Of a DNA stretch of 64,000 nt, positions 36,301 through 47,900 are shown in pieces (within the stretch, counting starts at the first letter, position 1; every line of letters starts with the position of its first letter). The notes under the pieces are model-generated. The model made no database searches, was not told where the DNA came from, and worked only from the letters and a program-made list of their open reading frames with translations. The stretch comes from Mycocentrospora acerina (Eukaryota > Ascomycota > Dothideomycetes > Pleosporales). The position numbers were made by a program, and so were the translations under genes. The DNA is taken from contig JAKUHH010000061.1 in the NCBI GenBank assembly GCA_022701365.1, positions 62,001-126,000 of the forward strand. Direction: 5' to 3'.

Positions 36301-37065
36301 GCTAAGCTAGCCCTAGTGCTTATAATAAGTCTCTTTAGCACCTTTTAGTTAATATTTCTTATACTTTACTTCTAAATTTAGTAAGTATTTAAGTCTTTTA
36401 GTGCTCTAAAGTAATTTCTTTAGTAGAAGCACTATAGCCTCTACTAGGCTATTATAGCATAACTAGTAGCTAACTATATAAAATAAGATTCTTCTCTCTT
36501 GCTATTACTTTTATTTGCCTGCTATTAACTTTAATATAATTTATTACTTACTTTATAAATTCTATTTCTATTAGCAACTACTTTATATGCAAAGATCTTG
36601 CTTTTAATAACCTCTACTGCGCCTATATTACGTCCTTTACTAAAGGCTATATTATATTCCTTAGTTATTATAGCTATACTATGCCTAAACTTAATAATAA
36701 TACTTTTACACTTTTTAAGTGTAGAAGGCTATTAATAAAATAAGTATCTTTTACATATTTATCTGTTGCTTTAGGTGCTTTATTAGTAACTAAGAGTATA
36801 TTATACTAAGTATTTTCTTTTTTTAGAGATTTTTAAGCTATTCTAACATGCTTACAGTTAAATAATATGCTTACTATATACACCCTTCTTACTAGTAAGG
36901 TTTTTGCTTCTTTTTCTTAAATTAAGTTACTAACTAAAGCAGTTATTACTCTAGCCTACTTAAAGATCTAGGATATTGCCTGCCTTATTACTAATAACCT
37001 TAATTAATTAGTATTAGAGAAGTATTAGCCTCTTTTATAGCATAACAGTAGTAGCTAGTTTATCT
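33351..37065. other. AT-rich RIP block, probably an older unidentified transposon
   Basis: Very AT-rich DNA continuing beyond the two nested chromoviruses at 44,413-44,672 and 52,887-53,878. The only motif I can place is a CCHC-like knuckle on the plus strand near 35,610-35,652 (C-x2-C-x4-Y-x4-C, Tyr for His), preceded by a readable stretch from about 35,505. That points to a retroelement gag protein. No terminal repeats could be matched, so I cannot name the element or its limits. Confidence 0.4.
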
Positions 37066-37449
37066 TGTAAGGGGCTGGGCCCTGAGGGCTGTAGCTAGGT
37101 ATGAACTTAAATGAATTAATAGCTATAATAACTTGCTTGTACCTATCTATTTATACCTGTTTAGGTGTTCTATGTTTTATTAGATTGTATCTATATGTTG
37201 TCTGTAAGGTATCTAGAGCTGCTAGGTGTGCTAGAGTAGTCTTAGGGGAGGTTTAGGTTCCTTATTAGTATATGTAGAGTATCTAGATAGTTTCTGTGCC
37301 TTATCTGCAGGGTATCTAGTATTGCTAGTTTATGCTTTAGGACAGGTTCTAGCTTAGTAAGTCTAGGTGTCTTAGCAACTAGGTGTTTGTTAGCTGTTTA
37401 TTAGATTAAGGTTTATACTAAGACTCCTAACTAGGCATAGCCTATTATA
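37066..37449 (-). repeat. LTR of family B (3' LTR)
   Basis: 384 bp. It is nearly identical to the LTR at 44,024, with differences mostly C/T and G/A transitions. The left flank is TATCT. Confidence 0.92.
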
Positions 37450-37565
37450 TAATCTTCTTACTTAGCTAACTGCCCTGCATATAAAACCTTTATAGCCTGT
37501 TAGAGCTACTTCTAGTAACTGCTTTTATTAATTTTTCTGCATAATCCTCTGTTTTTATATGCTGC

Positions 37566-38990
37566 TTGCCTTTAATTGCTCCTGCTGCCTACTTTAGCTC
37601 TTTCTATTATTTGTTTAGCATTTTTCTAGCTCTTACTGCCCTCTGCCTCTCTCTACTGCCTATCCCTGCTATACTGCCTTGCAAAACCTGTGTATTAGCT
37701 AAGGAGAGCTGTAAGCAGCTTTATTTAAGCTCTTTTTTTATTATAGTTTCTGCCTTGTTATCTATTTCTACAGCTAAGAAGGCCCTTATTAAAGTAAAGC
37801 ATTATGCTGCTGCTAAGTTAGACACCTGCAAAGAGTCCTTTTCCCCTACCTCTACTATGTCTAAGAAGCATTATACTGTAGTAAGTATTACTCTTACACC
37901 TTCTTTTACTATTTATTATATTAATTATATTATTTTTAGTCTACTCTCTAGGTTAAAGTTAATCTCTCTGCCTGCCTTTCCTCCTAGTTTACTGCAAAGG
38001 AGATTGCTGCTGCTGTTGCTAAGCTCTGCCTATTATGCTTAACATGTATGCTTAAGTATAATAGTACTACTAAGTTTGCTTATATTATAGGTTCTAAAGC
38101 TTATGTGTGTTGCTAGACTGCTAAACATAGTTATATTCTAGTAAGTTCTTATATATCTCCCTTTTATTTTCTTAGTTAATGCTTAGTGTTTCTAGGTTCC
38201 CCTAGCTTTCTACTTCTATGCCTACTTCTTAGTAGAGATCTCTAACTGTGTTTTCTGTAGCAATAACTATATTCTGCTTATCCTTAATAAGATATGTGCT
38301 AAGCTCTGCCTTTTCCTCTAAGCTGCCTTTAAGGCCTACAGCAGTAAAGACAAGTAGAGTAGTATAACTAGTAGTAATGCAGAGACAGATAAGGTCTTCT
38401 ATTCCTGTGTCTTTTCTGCTAAGGCTGCTGCTACTACTGCTTATTTAGCTATAATTATATCTTAGCTAGAGTTGTTGCAAGAGTTGCTTTCTTAGTAAGA
38501 GTATATTACTTATAGTATAGTATGTCCTCCTTTTTCTATATGTTTTTCTCTTTCTAACTTTTTTTTTTATTTTAGCTTTATAATCTTAGTACTAGTATTA
38601 TCTAAGGGTTTAAGCATTACATGTGCAAACTTATTTACAGTGTAGCCTCTTTTAGTCCCTTATCTAGTCTTCTTCCTCTTATAACTCTTAGTGCCTTTCT
38701 TGTAGTTTCTTCTCTTGCTACTGCCTTTTTAACCCCTTTTAGGGCCTGCGCTCCTCCTCCCTTAGGTTCTGCTCCTTCTTATTTTGCTAAGGCTATGTCT
38801 GCTAATGCTGCTACCTTGTATTTGTAGTCTGCGTATACTTAGGTTTATTCTTTCTCTAGTAGTAATAGTAGTATTAGTTCTATTATTGTCCCCTCTAAGT
38901 CTTAGTAGACTGCCCTTAATATTAACTATAGTAAAGAGTTAAGTCTTAATAAGATTCCTCTTACTAGTTAAGTTTTCTTTAGGGTGCTTA
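37566..38990 (+). pseudogene. Accessory reading frame, antisense to gag-pol, family B
   Basis: A plus-strand coding relic between the chromodomain and the 3' LTR, in the same place as in family A. It is only lightly damaged. A segment ending MSKKHYTV is followed by GTAAGT and an apparent intron to about 37,990. Then comes FTAKEIAAAVAKL and the pattern C-x2-C-x14-Y-x6-Y-x2-C-x6-Y-x2-V at 38,027-38,134, followed at once by GTAAGT (38,141) and a TTAG acceptor about 35 bp on. Later exons read VFCSNNYILLI, FSAKAAATTAYLA and, at 38,621-38,827, SAFLVVSSLATAFLTPF with CAPPPLGSAPSYFAKAMSAN. Splice sites beyond the second intron are uncertain. The function is unknown. Confidence 0.6.
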
Positions 38991-39099
38991 TAATTATAAG
39001 TTATATATTTTCTTTCTTTTTTATATAGTAATAACAGTAATAATTCTTCCTTTTCTTTCTTTTTAGTGTTGTTAAAGCTCTATTAAGGTTCCCTGCTAG

Positions 39100-42000
39100 A
39101 ATCTTAGTAGTAAAATACTTTAGCTATTTCTTTCTTCCCTTGTAAATTCTTCTTATTAGTCTAACACCTTATTATCTTGTAAGGTCCTAGCAGGTTCTTA
39201 GGTTATTATTGCTTAGCCTACCTATTTAATAAGGTATTGCAGTCTAAAGCCTCTTCCTGTTCTTTTCTTTCTTTCTCTTATAATTTCTTCTACTGCCTAT
39301 TCTTTATATAGTTCTCTATCTTCTTCTAATATAATAGTGTTTAGTTAAGGGTTATCTAAGACTTACCTAAGTAACAGGTCTATAGCAGCTAGTTAGAGCT
39401 AATCTATATAGAAGACTAGGTGTATTCTAAGTAAGGTATTTATTTTAGCTGTTAATAGTAAAGGTACTTTAATTACAGAAAACTTTGCATTTTTCTAATT
39501 AAGCTTCTTGCTTTATCTACTGTTAGAGAAATGTTCTCTATATTATAGCTACACCTTATCTCTTATCTTTAGTACTAGTGCTTCTTATTAGTGCTTATTT
39601 AATTAATGTTCCTGTTTTTATTGTGCTTCTACTTTTCTAGCCTAAATATAGTTAAACATTTCTTTAAACTTCTTAATTATAGATTTAGCAGTTTTTTCTG
39701 TGTTAACTAGGTAGTAGTATCTTTCTTCTACTATGTTGTCTAGACCCTCTTGTATAGGATCTATGTTGTATCTGTATTAAAGGAAAAATAAGCTTACTCT
39801 TATTAATGTAGTGTTCTGCCTATTTATAGCTATTTATACTATAAGGCACTTTAGTGCTTAATCTAACTATACTTATCCTATAAAGGCTTGTAGGTAGGTT
39901 TTTACTACACTATTTATTTATTCTATTAAACTATCAGTCTGCAGGTAGTATGCTGTTAATAGTTATCTATTAATTCCTAGTCTTAAGCATACTGTTATCT
40001 ATAGTTTACTAATAAACTGCCTACTGCAGTCTAATACTATTACATCTAGTAGCTAGTAGTACACTACTATTCTCTTAATAAAGGCTTCTACTATTGTTTT
40101 AGTTTCTATGTTAGCTAGGGGAATTAAGACTACGCTTTTACTTAACCTGTCTGTTACTACTATTAAGTGCCTCTTTCTATTACTTATTAGTAAGTCTATT
40201 ATAAAATTAATTAACAGTTCTTTCTATATTTAGTCTAGTAGGGGTAAAGGTTTAAGTAATCCCTTTTTTAGTTCTTGCTACAGCTTAGTTCACCTGTAAA
40301 TGTTACAGTTACAGATAAATCTTCTAACGCTATTTAATATTCTTAGCTAAAATAGTGTTCTAGCTAATATAGCATATATATTTTCTTATCCTAGGTGCCC
40401 TACTAGTAGTAAGTTATAGTTGTCCCTTATAAGTTTAGTGCGTAATTTATCTAATTTAGGTACCTATTTCTATCCTTAGTAACACAGGAGCCTTTAGTTA
40501 TCTATTAAATATTCTGCTAAAGAGGCTTTTATATTAAGGTTAGGTAGGAACTTCCTCTGCCTTATAGTTACTGCGTTTCTTACGCTCTAGTATTGCTTAT
40601 CTAACACTATAGTGTTGTCCTATAATTATTGCATTATATCTGCGTTATCTTAGATCTCTATTAGTTATTATACTAGATAAGCCTAGAGTGCTGTGTTCTA
40701 GAAATTAAGTGTAGCACTTACTTTATTTTCTTTGTTTAGTATCTGTAAGTTTGCTGCTAGTTATAGCATTTAAAAGAACCTTTATTTCCTTCTTTTATTA
40801 TTACTGTTAGTAGGAATATCTTCCTTTTTACATAAAAGTGCATTAGCTTAGCTGTTAACTTTGCTTAGTTAGTAGATAAAGGTTAAGTTAAATTAGCTTA
40901 GTATACTTAACTACTATACATGTCTTTCTAAGAGTAGTTATGCTATGCTAAAGTATTCTAGATTCTTATAGTCTGTTATTACTTTAAATAATTTTACTTA
41001 TTATAGTTCTATTTTCTATTATTTTAAGCACTTAATAACTGCAAGGAGTTCCTTGTTATAGATATTATAGTTTACTTCTGCAACTAAGTTTTTTAAAGAG
41101 AAGTAAGCTACTGTTTATAGTTAGCTGTTTAAGTGCTATTAAGATAGAGTCCCTCTTATAGCCTACTTAAAAGCGTTGCATTTAAGGATAGTAAAGAAGC
41201 TAGGGTTAAAGTTTGCTAGTTAAAGTTCTTTTATAAATTCCTTTTTTAGAGTGTTAAAGGCAAGTTGTTGTTCTGTCCTTTATATAAATTCTATTCTTTT
41301 CTTTATAAGTTTTATTAAAAGTAATACTATGCTAGAGAAATTACTTATAAATTATTAGTAGAAGTTAGCAAATCTAATAAAACTTTTTATCCCTTTAACT
41401 GTCCTTAGGGATTCCTATAACATTATTGCTTAAACTTTAGCTAGGTCTGTACTTATTCCTTTTCTTACTTTTATAATAAACTCTAGGTACTTTATTTCTA
41501 TTATGCTAAACTTGCTCTTATCTATGTCTAAGTAGAGTCTAGTATTACCTAGTTTCTTTATTATTTGTGTTACTTTTTCTTTATAGTCCTTTCTTAATCT
41601 GTCTAAGTATATAAGTACGTTGTTAACAAAGGCTGCGCAGGAGTTATTAAGGTAATCCTTAAGTACCTAGTTTATATATCTTTATAATGTGCTTAAGGTG
41701 TTTGCTAGGCTAAAAAAGGTTACTAGCTACTTATATAGTCTAAATCTAGTGCAGAAGGCTGTTTTCTATTTGTTGCTTTCTGCTATTTGAATTTTGTAGA
41801 ATGCTTAGATAATGTTAACTTTAGTAAACTATTATACTTTTAATATCTAAGATAATGTTTTATAGATAAGAGGCAGGGGGTATCTATCTTTAACTAATAT
41901 AGCATTAAAGGCCCTGTAGTCTATGTAAAAGTATAATCTTTCTTCTAATTTCTTTATAAAGAGTATAAGTGTACTAGCACTTAATTAACTAACTTAGATA

Positions 42001-43980
42001 AATCTCTTACTTAAGTAATCTGTAAGTTTCCTCCTTAAGATAAGTAGTTCTTTTTAAGATATGTTATATAGGGGTCCTTAGGGTATCTCTGCATCTCTTC
42101 TGTCTTTCTTTACTAAGTTAATAATATAGTTAATGCTTCCTCTTCTAAGGAGGGGAAGTTTGCTAGCTTTTTTTTATAAAAATACCTTATATAAGTTATA
42201 CAAGTACTTAAGTAATTTCTCTCTAAGGTCTTTATAAATCTTTAATTTAAGGGCTTTTTATATATCTGCTAACAAGGCAGTACTTATCTAGATAGAAGGG
42301 TCTTTCTTTACTTGTTTTACTTAGGCTATATATAAGGTTGCTCTAATAGCTTTAGGTTATAGTATTAGTTTCCTTTCTTCTTTACTTCTTACTTTTATAT
42401 GCAAAGAATATATAAAGAGTAATTTTTTTGCAGGTGCTATAGTAACTTAGTTTTTATTTATCTAAGGTCTCTTAAGTATTAAGTTATATTCCTTATTACC
42501 TGCTATTTTATATGCCTATATAGTCTCTTTATAGCTATTAATGTCTATTCTTAACTTAACTACTGTGCTTACTTAGCTTATTCCTCCTCTTATTCTAGTT
42601 ACTACCTAGGGTTTAACTTTTATGCGCTCTAGATTGTGTTTTTAAGAGAAATACTTTGATATAATCTTATACATTAAGCAACCTGTGTCTATTAAAGTTA
42701 AGGCAGATGTTGTTTTATTAACTAATAAGTGTACTATTATAAGTAGTAAGTCTAGGAATTAAGTGCAAAATATTCTAAAATTCTTCTTTCTTTCTAGTTC
42801 TAAGGACCCTTACTTGTAACTATAAGCAAGAGTGTCTAGTTTTCTGCCTTAGATTTATCTGTTAACGTGTTTTCTTCTTCTTGTGTTCTTCTGTTAGACA
42901 CTTATGTTAGTCTTTTAGCAGGTTAAAATAGGCAATTAGGAATAAAGTAGTTCTTCCCTCTATACTATAGGCATAATTTGTTTTTCCTACAGTAACTTCT
43001 TTTCTCTAGTGTAGCCTAACTAGCCTTGCAGTTTTATTTTAGTTAGTCTAATATTCTTCTTGCAGTAGCTTATACATCTTCTATACAGTCCTTTATAGGG
43101 GACTTCTAGCAGGAGTAAAGGGTCTCTAGTTTTATATAGTACATGTTCTCTTTAATTAATATTACTTTCTTTATAAGGTTGTGTATTAACTAATTTTGCA
43201 GGATGTCTACTATAATTATTCTGTCTTATAGGTCCTCTCTTAGTAACCCTAAGTACCTTATTTTTAAGTTAGCCTTATTTTGTTCTTCTCTTAAGTTATA
43301 GGCTAATTTTATAAATTATGTGTTAAAGTTTTACAGTAGTGTTTTTCTTTGTTTTAGAGTTTAAAGTTTCTTTCTAGCCTTTTCTAATAGTAACAGGTTA
43401 GCATATTATTAGTCTAAAAACTACTAGAAGTCTTTAGCTAATCTATAAAGGTTTTAGTCTACCTAGGATAAGGCAAAGTTAGCCTTAGTTCCTTTAAGTC
43501 TGTTAAAAATGTAGCCTACTGTTAAAGAGATTAAGTTACTATCTTATTCTAACTTATATTTTATCTAAGTTTTCTAACATCTATAATTAGAGTTATTCTT
43601 ATTAAAGGGTTTTAAGTTAGGACTTTTATAGTTTGTCCTAAGAGTTTGCACTATAGTGTATAATTAACGTAATGCAGAGATTTCTTTATTAAATTACTAG
43701 TATTGCTTGTTTAAGAGATTCTAGATTATTATACTAACTAATTCTAATTCTAGTATTTTATTTAGTAGTTCTGTTAATATTTTCTTTATAAAGTCTCTAT
43801 TTAGCTAGCAAGGGTTGTTAGCTAATCTTTTATTAATAAGGTTTATTTTAGCAGTCTTATCCTCTAGGTCTATCTTGTCTCTTAGTTTATTCTGTATGTG
43901 TTTTTGAATATGTTTATTAGAATCTCTTTAGAGGGCTATCCTTAGAGCTTCTTCTACTAGTTTACTTACGCAGTTTATTA
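39100..43980 (-). pseudogene. gag-pol relic of chromovirus family B
   Basis: A gag knuckle lies at 42,973-42,932 on the minus strand (C-x2-Y-x4-Y-x4-C, two Tyr standing for Cys and His). RT is near 41,640-41,400, reading AFVNNVLIYLD for the usual AFVDDVLIYSD, followed by LYLDIDKSKF, KYLEFII and KGIKSFIRFANFY, which are standard gypsy RT/RNase H blocks. NYNIYNKELLAVI (RNase H) lies near 41,090. Close to the end, at about 39,245-39,160, a chromodomain reads LQYLIK, a stop where Trp is expected, VG, then ITxEPARTLQDNKVLD. It is not functional. Confidence 0.82.
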
Positions 43981-44023
43981 GTTAGAGGTCTATCTTAGTC
44001 CTTAAGAAATTAATTAATTTAAT

Positions 44024-44407
44024 TGTAAGGGGCTAGGCCCTAAGGGCTGTAGCTAGGTATAAACTTAAATAAATTAATAGCTATAATAACTTGCTTGTAC
44101 CTATCTATTTATACCTGTTTAGGTATTCTATGTTTTGTCAGATTGTATCTGTATATTGTCTGTAAGGTATCTAGAGCTACTAGGTGTGCTAGGGTAGTCT
44201 TAGGGGAGGTTTAGGTTCCTTGTTAGTATGTGCAGGGTATTTAGATAGTTTCTGTGCCTTATCTATAAGGTATCTAGTATTGCTAGTTTATGCTTTAGGA
44301 CAGGTTCTAGCTTAGTAAGTCTAGGTGTCTTAGCAACTAGGTGTTTGTTAGCTGTTTGTCAGATTAAGGTTTATGCTGAGACTCCTAACTGGGCGTAGCC
44401 TATTACA
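44024..44407 (-). repeat. LTR of family B (5' LTR)
   Basis: 384 bp, beginning TGTAAGGGGCTAGG and ending GCCTATTACA. The right flank is TATCT, matching the left flank of the partner LTR. Confidence 0.92.
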
Positions 44408-44672
44408 TATCTTAGCTCCTTTATTCCTTCCTATAACTACTTTACACTATATAATAGCACTCTTAACTTTAATAACAGTTATTTTTTTTAGACATATCTT
44501 ACTAGTTATATATATAATAAAAATATAGTTACTAGTAAAGTTAAAGCCTTAAAGTATTCTTTTAAAACTACAGTTCTAGATTAAATTAATTCTTAAGATT
44601 CTACACCTACTAAGAGAGTAAATTACGATATATTAGCTTATTTCAACTTTTACTTACTTATATCTTTGTAAA

Positions 44673-44961
44673 TGTAACGTTTACAACATTACATCCCATC
44701 ATTACACGTAGGCTAACCAACACCTATCTGATAGCTACCTAATTTGTACTTACTCTAGATAGCAACCATAAGAAGGGGTATATAAAAGAGCAGTTTGTAT
44801 AAGCTTTATAGAGTAGTTTTTCTATCTCCTTTTATATAAGACTTATAGGTGTAAAGAATAGTATCTTTAGTTTTATTATATAGTCCTACTACTCTTATAT
44901 AACTAGTAGTAGAAACTTTAAACCTTATTTAGATTATTCTTCTTTAACCTATGTTATTACA
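44673..44961 (+). repeat. LTR of family A, third copy (5' LTR)
   Basis: 289 bp, starting TGTAACGTTTACAACATTACATCC and ending TATGTTATTACA. It retains GGGGTATATAAAAG as a promoter box in sense orientation. Confidence 0.82.
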
Positions 44962-44999
44962 TTATATAGAAAACTTTATCTTAGCTAGTAATACTTTTT

Positions 45000-47900
45000 A
45001 AAAATAAATAATTATTTATTTTATTTAAAAATAATTTAAGCTTTTTCTAATATATATCTAATTAAGACTATAATATTATTTTAAAAATTTTATACTAGCT
45101 AAGATCTTTAGAATCTTTTTATTACTAAAGCTATTTAGTTTAGACTTTTTTTAACTCCTATACTATAACTACTTAAGAAAAGTAATTTAAGATTATACTA
45201 AAGTAAAGAAAAAGAGTAAATAAATTATATACTAAAAATAAGACTTAAAATAATCTCTAGTCTTATAATATAAAGTTTTAGAAAATAAGTTTAATATTTA
45301 AAATAAATTTAAAGCTTAACTTTTAAAGTAGTAGTAGAGGTATTAAATCTACTTTAACTTTTAATCTTGTAGAAACTAGTAAAGAACTACTATTTAATTT
45401 AGCTTAAAAAATTAGGACTTAGCTTAGTTAGTTAACTAACTTTATACTAAAATCTAAAAACTATAATAAGCTAAAAATACTTTATATAACTTTTTCTTTT
45501 ATAATAAATTCCTACTAACTCTTTTAAAACTACTTTTACCTTTTCGGTTCTAATTTAAAAATTTAAAAAATAATAATTTATATACTAAACTCTTTATAAA
45601 ATACTCTCTTTTAATATCTTTAATAATAATTTTAACTTAACCTTTCTATAAAAAGTAACTTGCTATTTAAGACTAATTAGAAATTAATTTTAACTACTAT
45701 TAGAGTAAGTATATATATAATATTAGTTTAGAAATATTCTTTTAGCTTAGCTATAGAATACTAATAGCTTTTATACTTCTCTAGTACTTTATTAGACTAT
45801 TTTAAGATTACAGCAGAAATAATTAACTTACTTTAGTTTTATTTTATTTAAAAATATAAAAGAGCAAAGAGCTAATCTTCTTTTTATAATCTTAGAAAGA
45901 TTAAATAAAACATTTTTTACTTTTAAAGTATAGTTCCTTTGTTTTACTATAAGAAGATAAGAACTTAAATTAAGATAAGTTTACTATTTATTAATAAAGA
46001 ATTTTATAACTTTATAGATACTTTGCTTAAGTAATAAGTAATAATAGAATATCTTTTTTAAGCTTATAGTTAAATATATAAAAGTACTTACTAAAGAATA
46101 AAAGAACTAAAATTTAGTCTTAAATATTAAGATTATAACTTATATATTGTAAAAACTAAGTTTATTTTATATTAGTTTACTTTAGAAGTCTCTACTAAAG
46201 ATAAAAAACTTATACTAAAAAGTAGATTTTTATATCTAAACTTAACTCTAATATTTACTTACTCTTTAGCTTATACTTAAGATTCTAAGCATTATAAAAG
46301 ACTTAACTATAAGTAACTGCTTTAATTATAGTAAGCTAAGATACTTATTAAGTAAATATTTTTTACTTTAGGTATTAAAGATATAGTTTAAAGAACTATA
46401 AGAAGACTTAAAGAAAGTAAGAGAAGTATTTATTAAAAATAAATACTAAATAAGAAATAAAAATTCTTAAAAAACTTTACTTTTTAGGCTTAAACTACTA
46501 TAACCTATCTAATTTTAGACTCTTAGATCTTTTTAAAAGACTTTATTTCTTCTCTATTTTAAAATTTTTATACTAAAAGTTTTTAAGTCTAATTATACAT
46601 CTAAATAAATACTAGTACTTAAAGTTATATTTTTTAAGTTTAATAAAAACTAATTTTATTTTATAAGCTTTTTAGGCTTTTATTTAAAATTTGTTTTTTA
46701 TATTATAAGTAAAACTATTAGGACTAAATTTTATTTAAAATAAATTAATTTATTAATTTTATTCTAATTTTTACTTAAAAAGTCTTTAACTACTCTTTTA
46801 TAATAGTAGAGATTAACCTGTAATAAAATATTTAAGAATTTAATAATTAAAGTGTTTTAAGCTATAGTAAGATTTAAATTATAATTTAATTATCTAGCTA
46901 AGCTGCTAATTTTTAAATAATAATCCTACTATACTAATATTTACAAATTTTAACTTAATAGTTCTTTCTAAAACTATTATTTTAATATAATTAAAAAGAT
47001 AATTTATTAAAGTAATATAACTTTTAAAAGAAGTTAATTATAATTATTATTCTTTTTTAAATTTAAAAGAAAATTTAAAGTTTAAAGAGGTATAGGTTCT
47101 TAACTTTTATTATATAACTCTTAACACTAGAACTTATTTAACATTTACTATAATTTCTATAAACTAAATTTTTATTATTTAATTTCTTGTATATCTTTTA
47201 AAATAAACTACTTAAAAATAAAATTTTAGGAATATATATTCCTTACTACTAGTGTTAATAAGATTAAGTAAAGTAATAATAAAAGGCACATATAAAATAA
47301 CTTTTAAATAATTATCTTAATATAAAACTGCTTTTTTTTTATTTTTACTTTTCTTAGTTATTCTTAGTATAACAATTATAAAAGTTCTTTAAGACTTTTA
47401 ACTAAATAACTATAAATTTATACTAATAAAACTTAACTAAATTATTTTATCTTTATATATAAATAAAATATTAAAGAGCTATAAGCTACTAAACATTATA
47501 TTAAAGAAAACCTTTAAAAAAGTTTATTTAATTATAGTAAGGACTCTTTTAGTTTCTTTAAATATATAAATTTAAGAGTAAAAAAAAGACATTTTGTATT
47601 ATATAGATTACTATAAATTAAATAATTTTAATTATTAAGATATCTATATAATTCTTTATCTAAATAAGCCTTTGCCTGCTTTTTAAAAGCTAAGATCCTT
47701 ACTAAGTTAAATACTTATTCTATGTTAAACTATATATAGATAGACCTAGACTCTAAAGATTATACTACTTTTTAAACTTATTTTAAGATCTATAAATATA
47801 AAGTATAACTCTTTACCTTTTATAATAGAATTATAATCTACTAATAATATAAAATAAATATATTAATTAATTTCTTAAATAATATCTATATTATCTGCTT

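Larger units (their letters stand above)
37066..44407 (-). mobile_element. Chromovirus family B, complete with perfect target duplication
   Basis: A 7.34-kb Ty3/gypsy element. The 384-bp LTRs (37,066-37,449 and 44,024-44,407) begin TGTAAGGGGCT and end CCTATTACA or its C-to-T form. The 5-bp duplication TATCT is perfect (37,061-37,065 and 44,408-44,412). The sense strand is minus: gag with a zinc knuckle on the right, RT and RNase H in the middle, integrase and chromodomain to the left, then a separate accessory frame on the plus strand before the 3' LTR. It is RIP-damaged, though less than family A in its left third. Confidence 0.92.
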
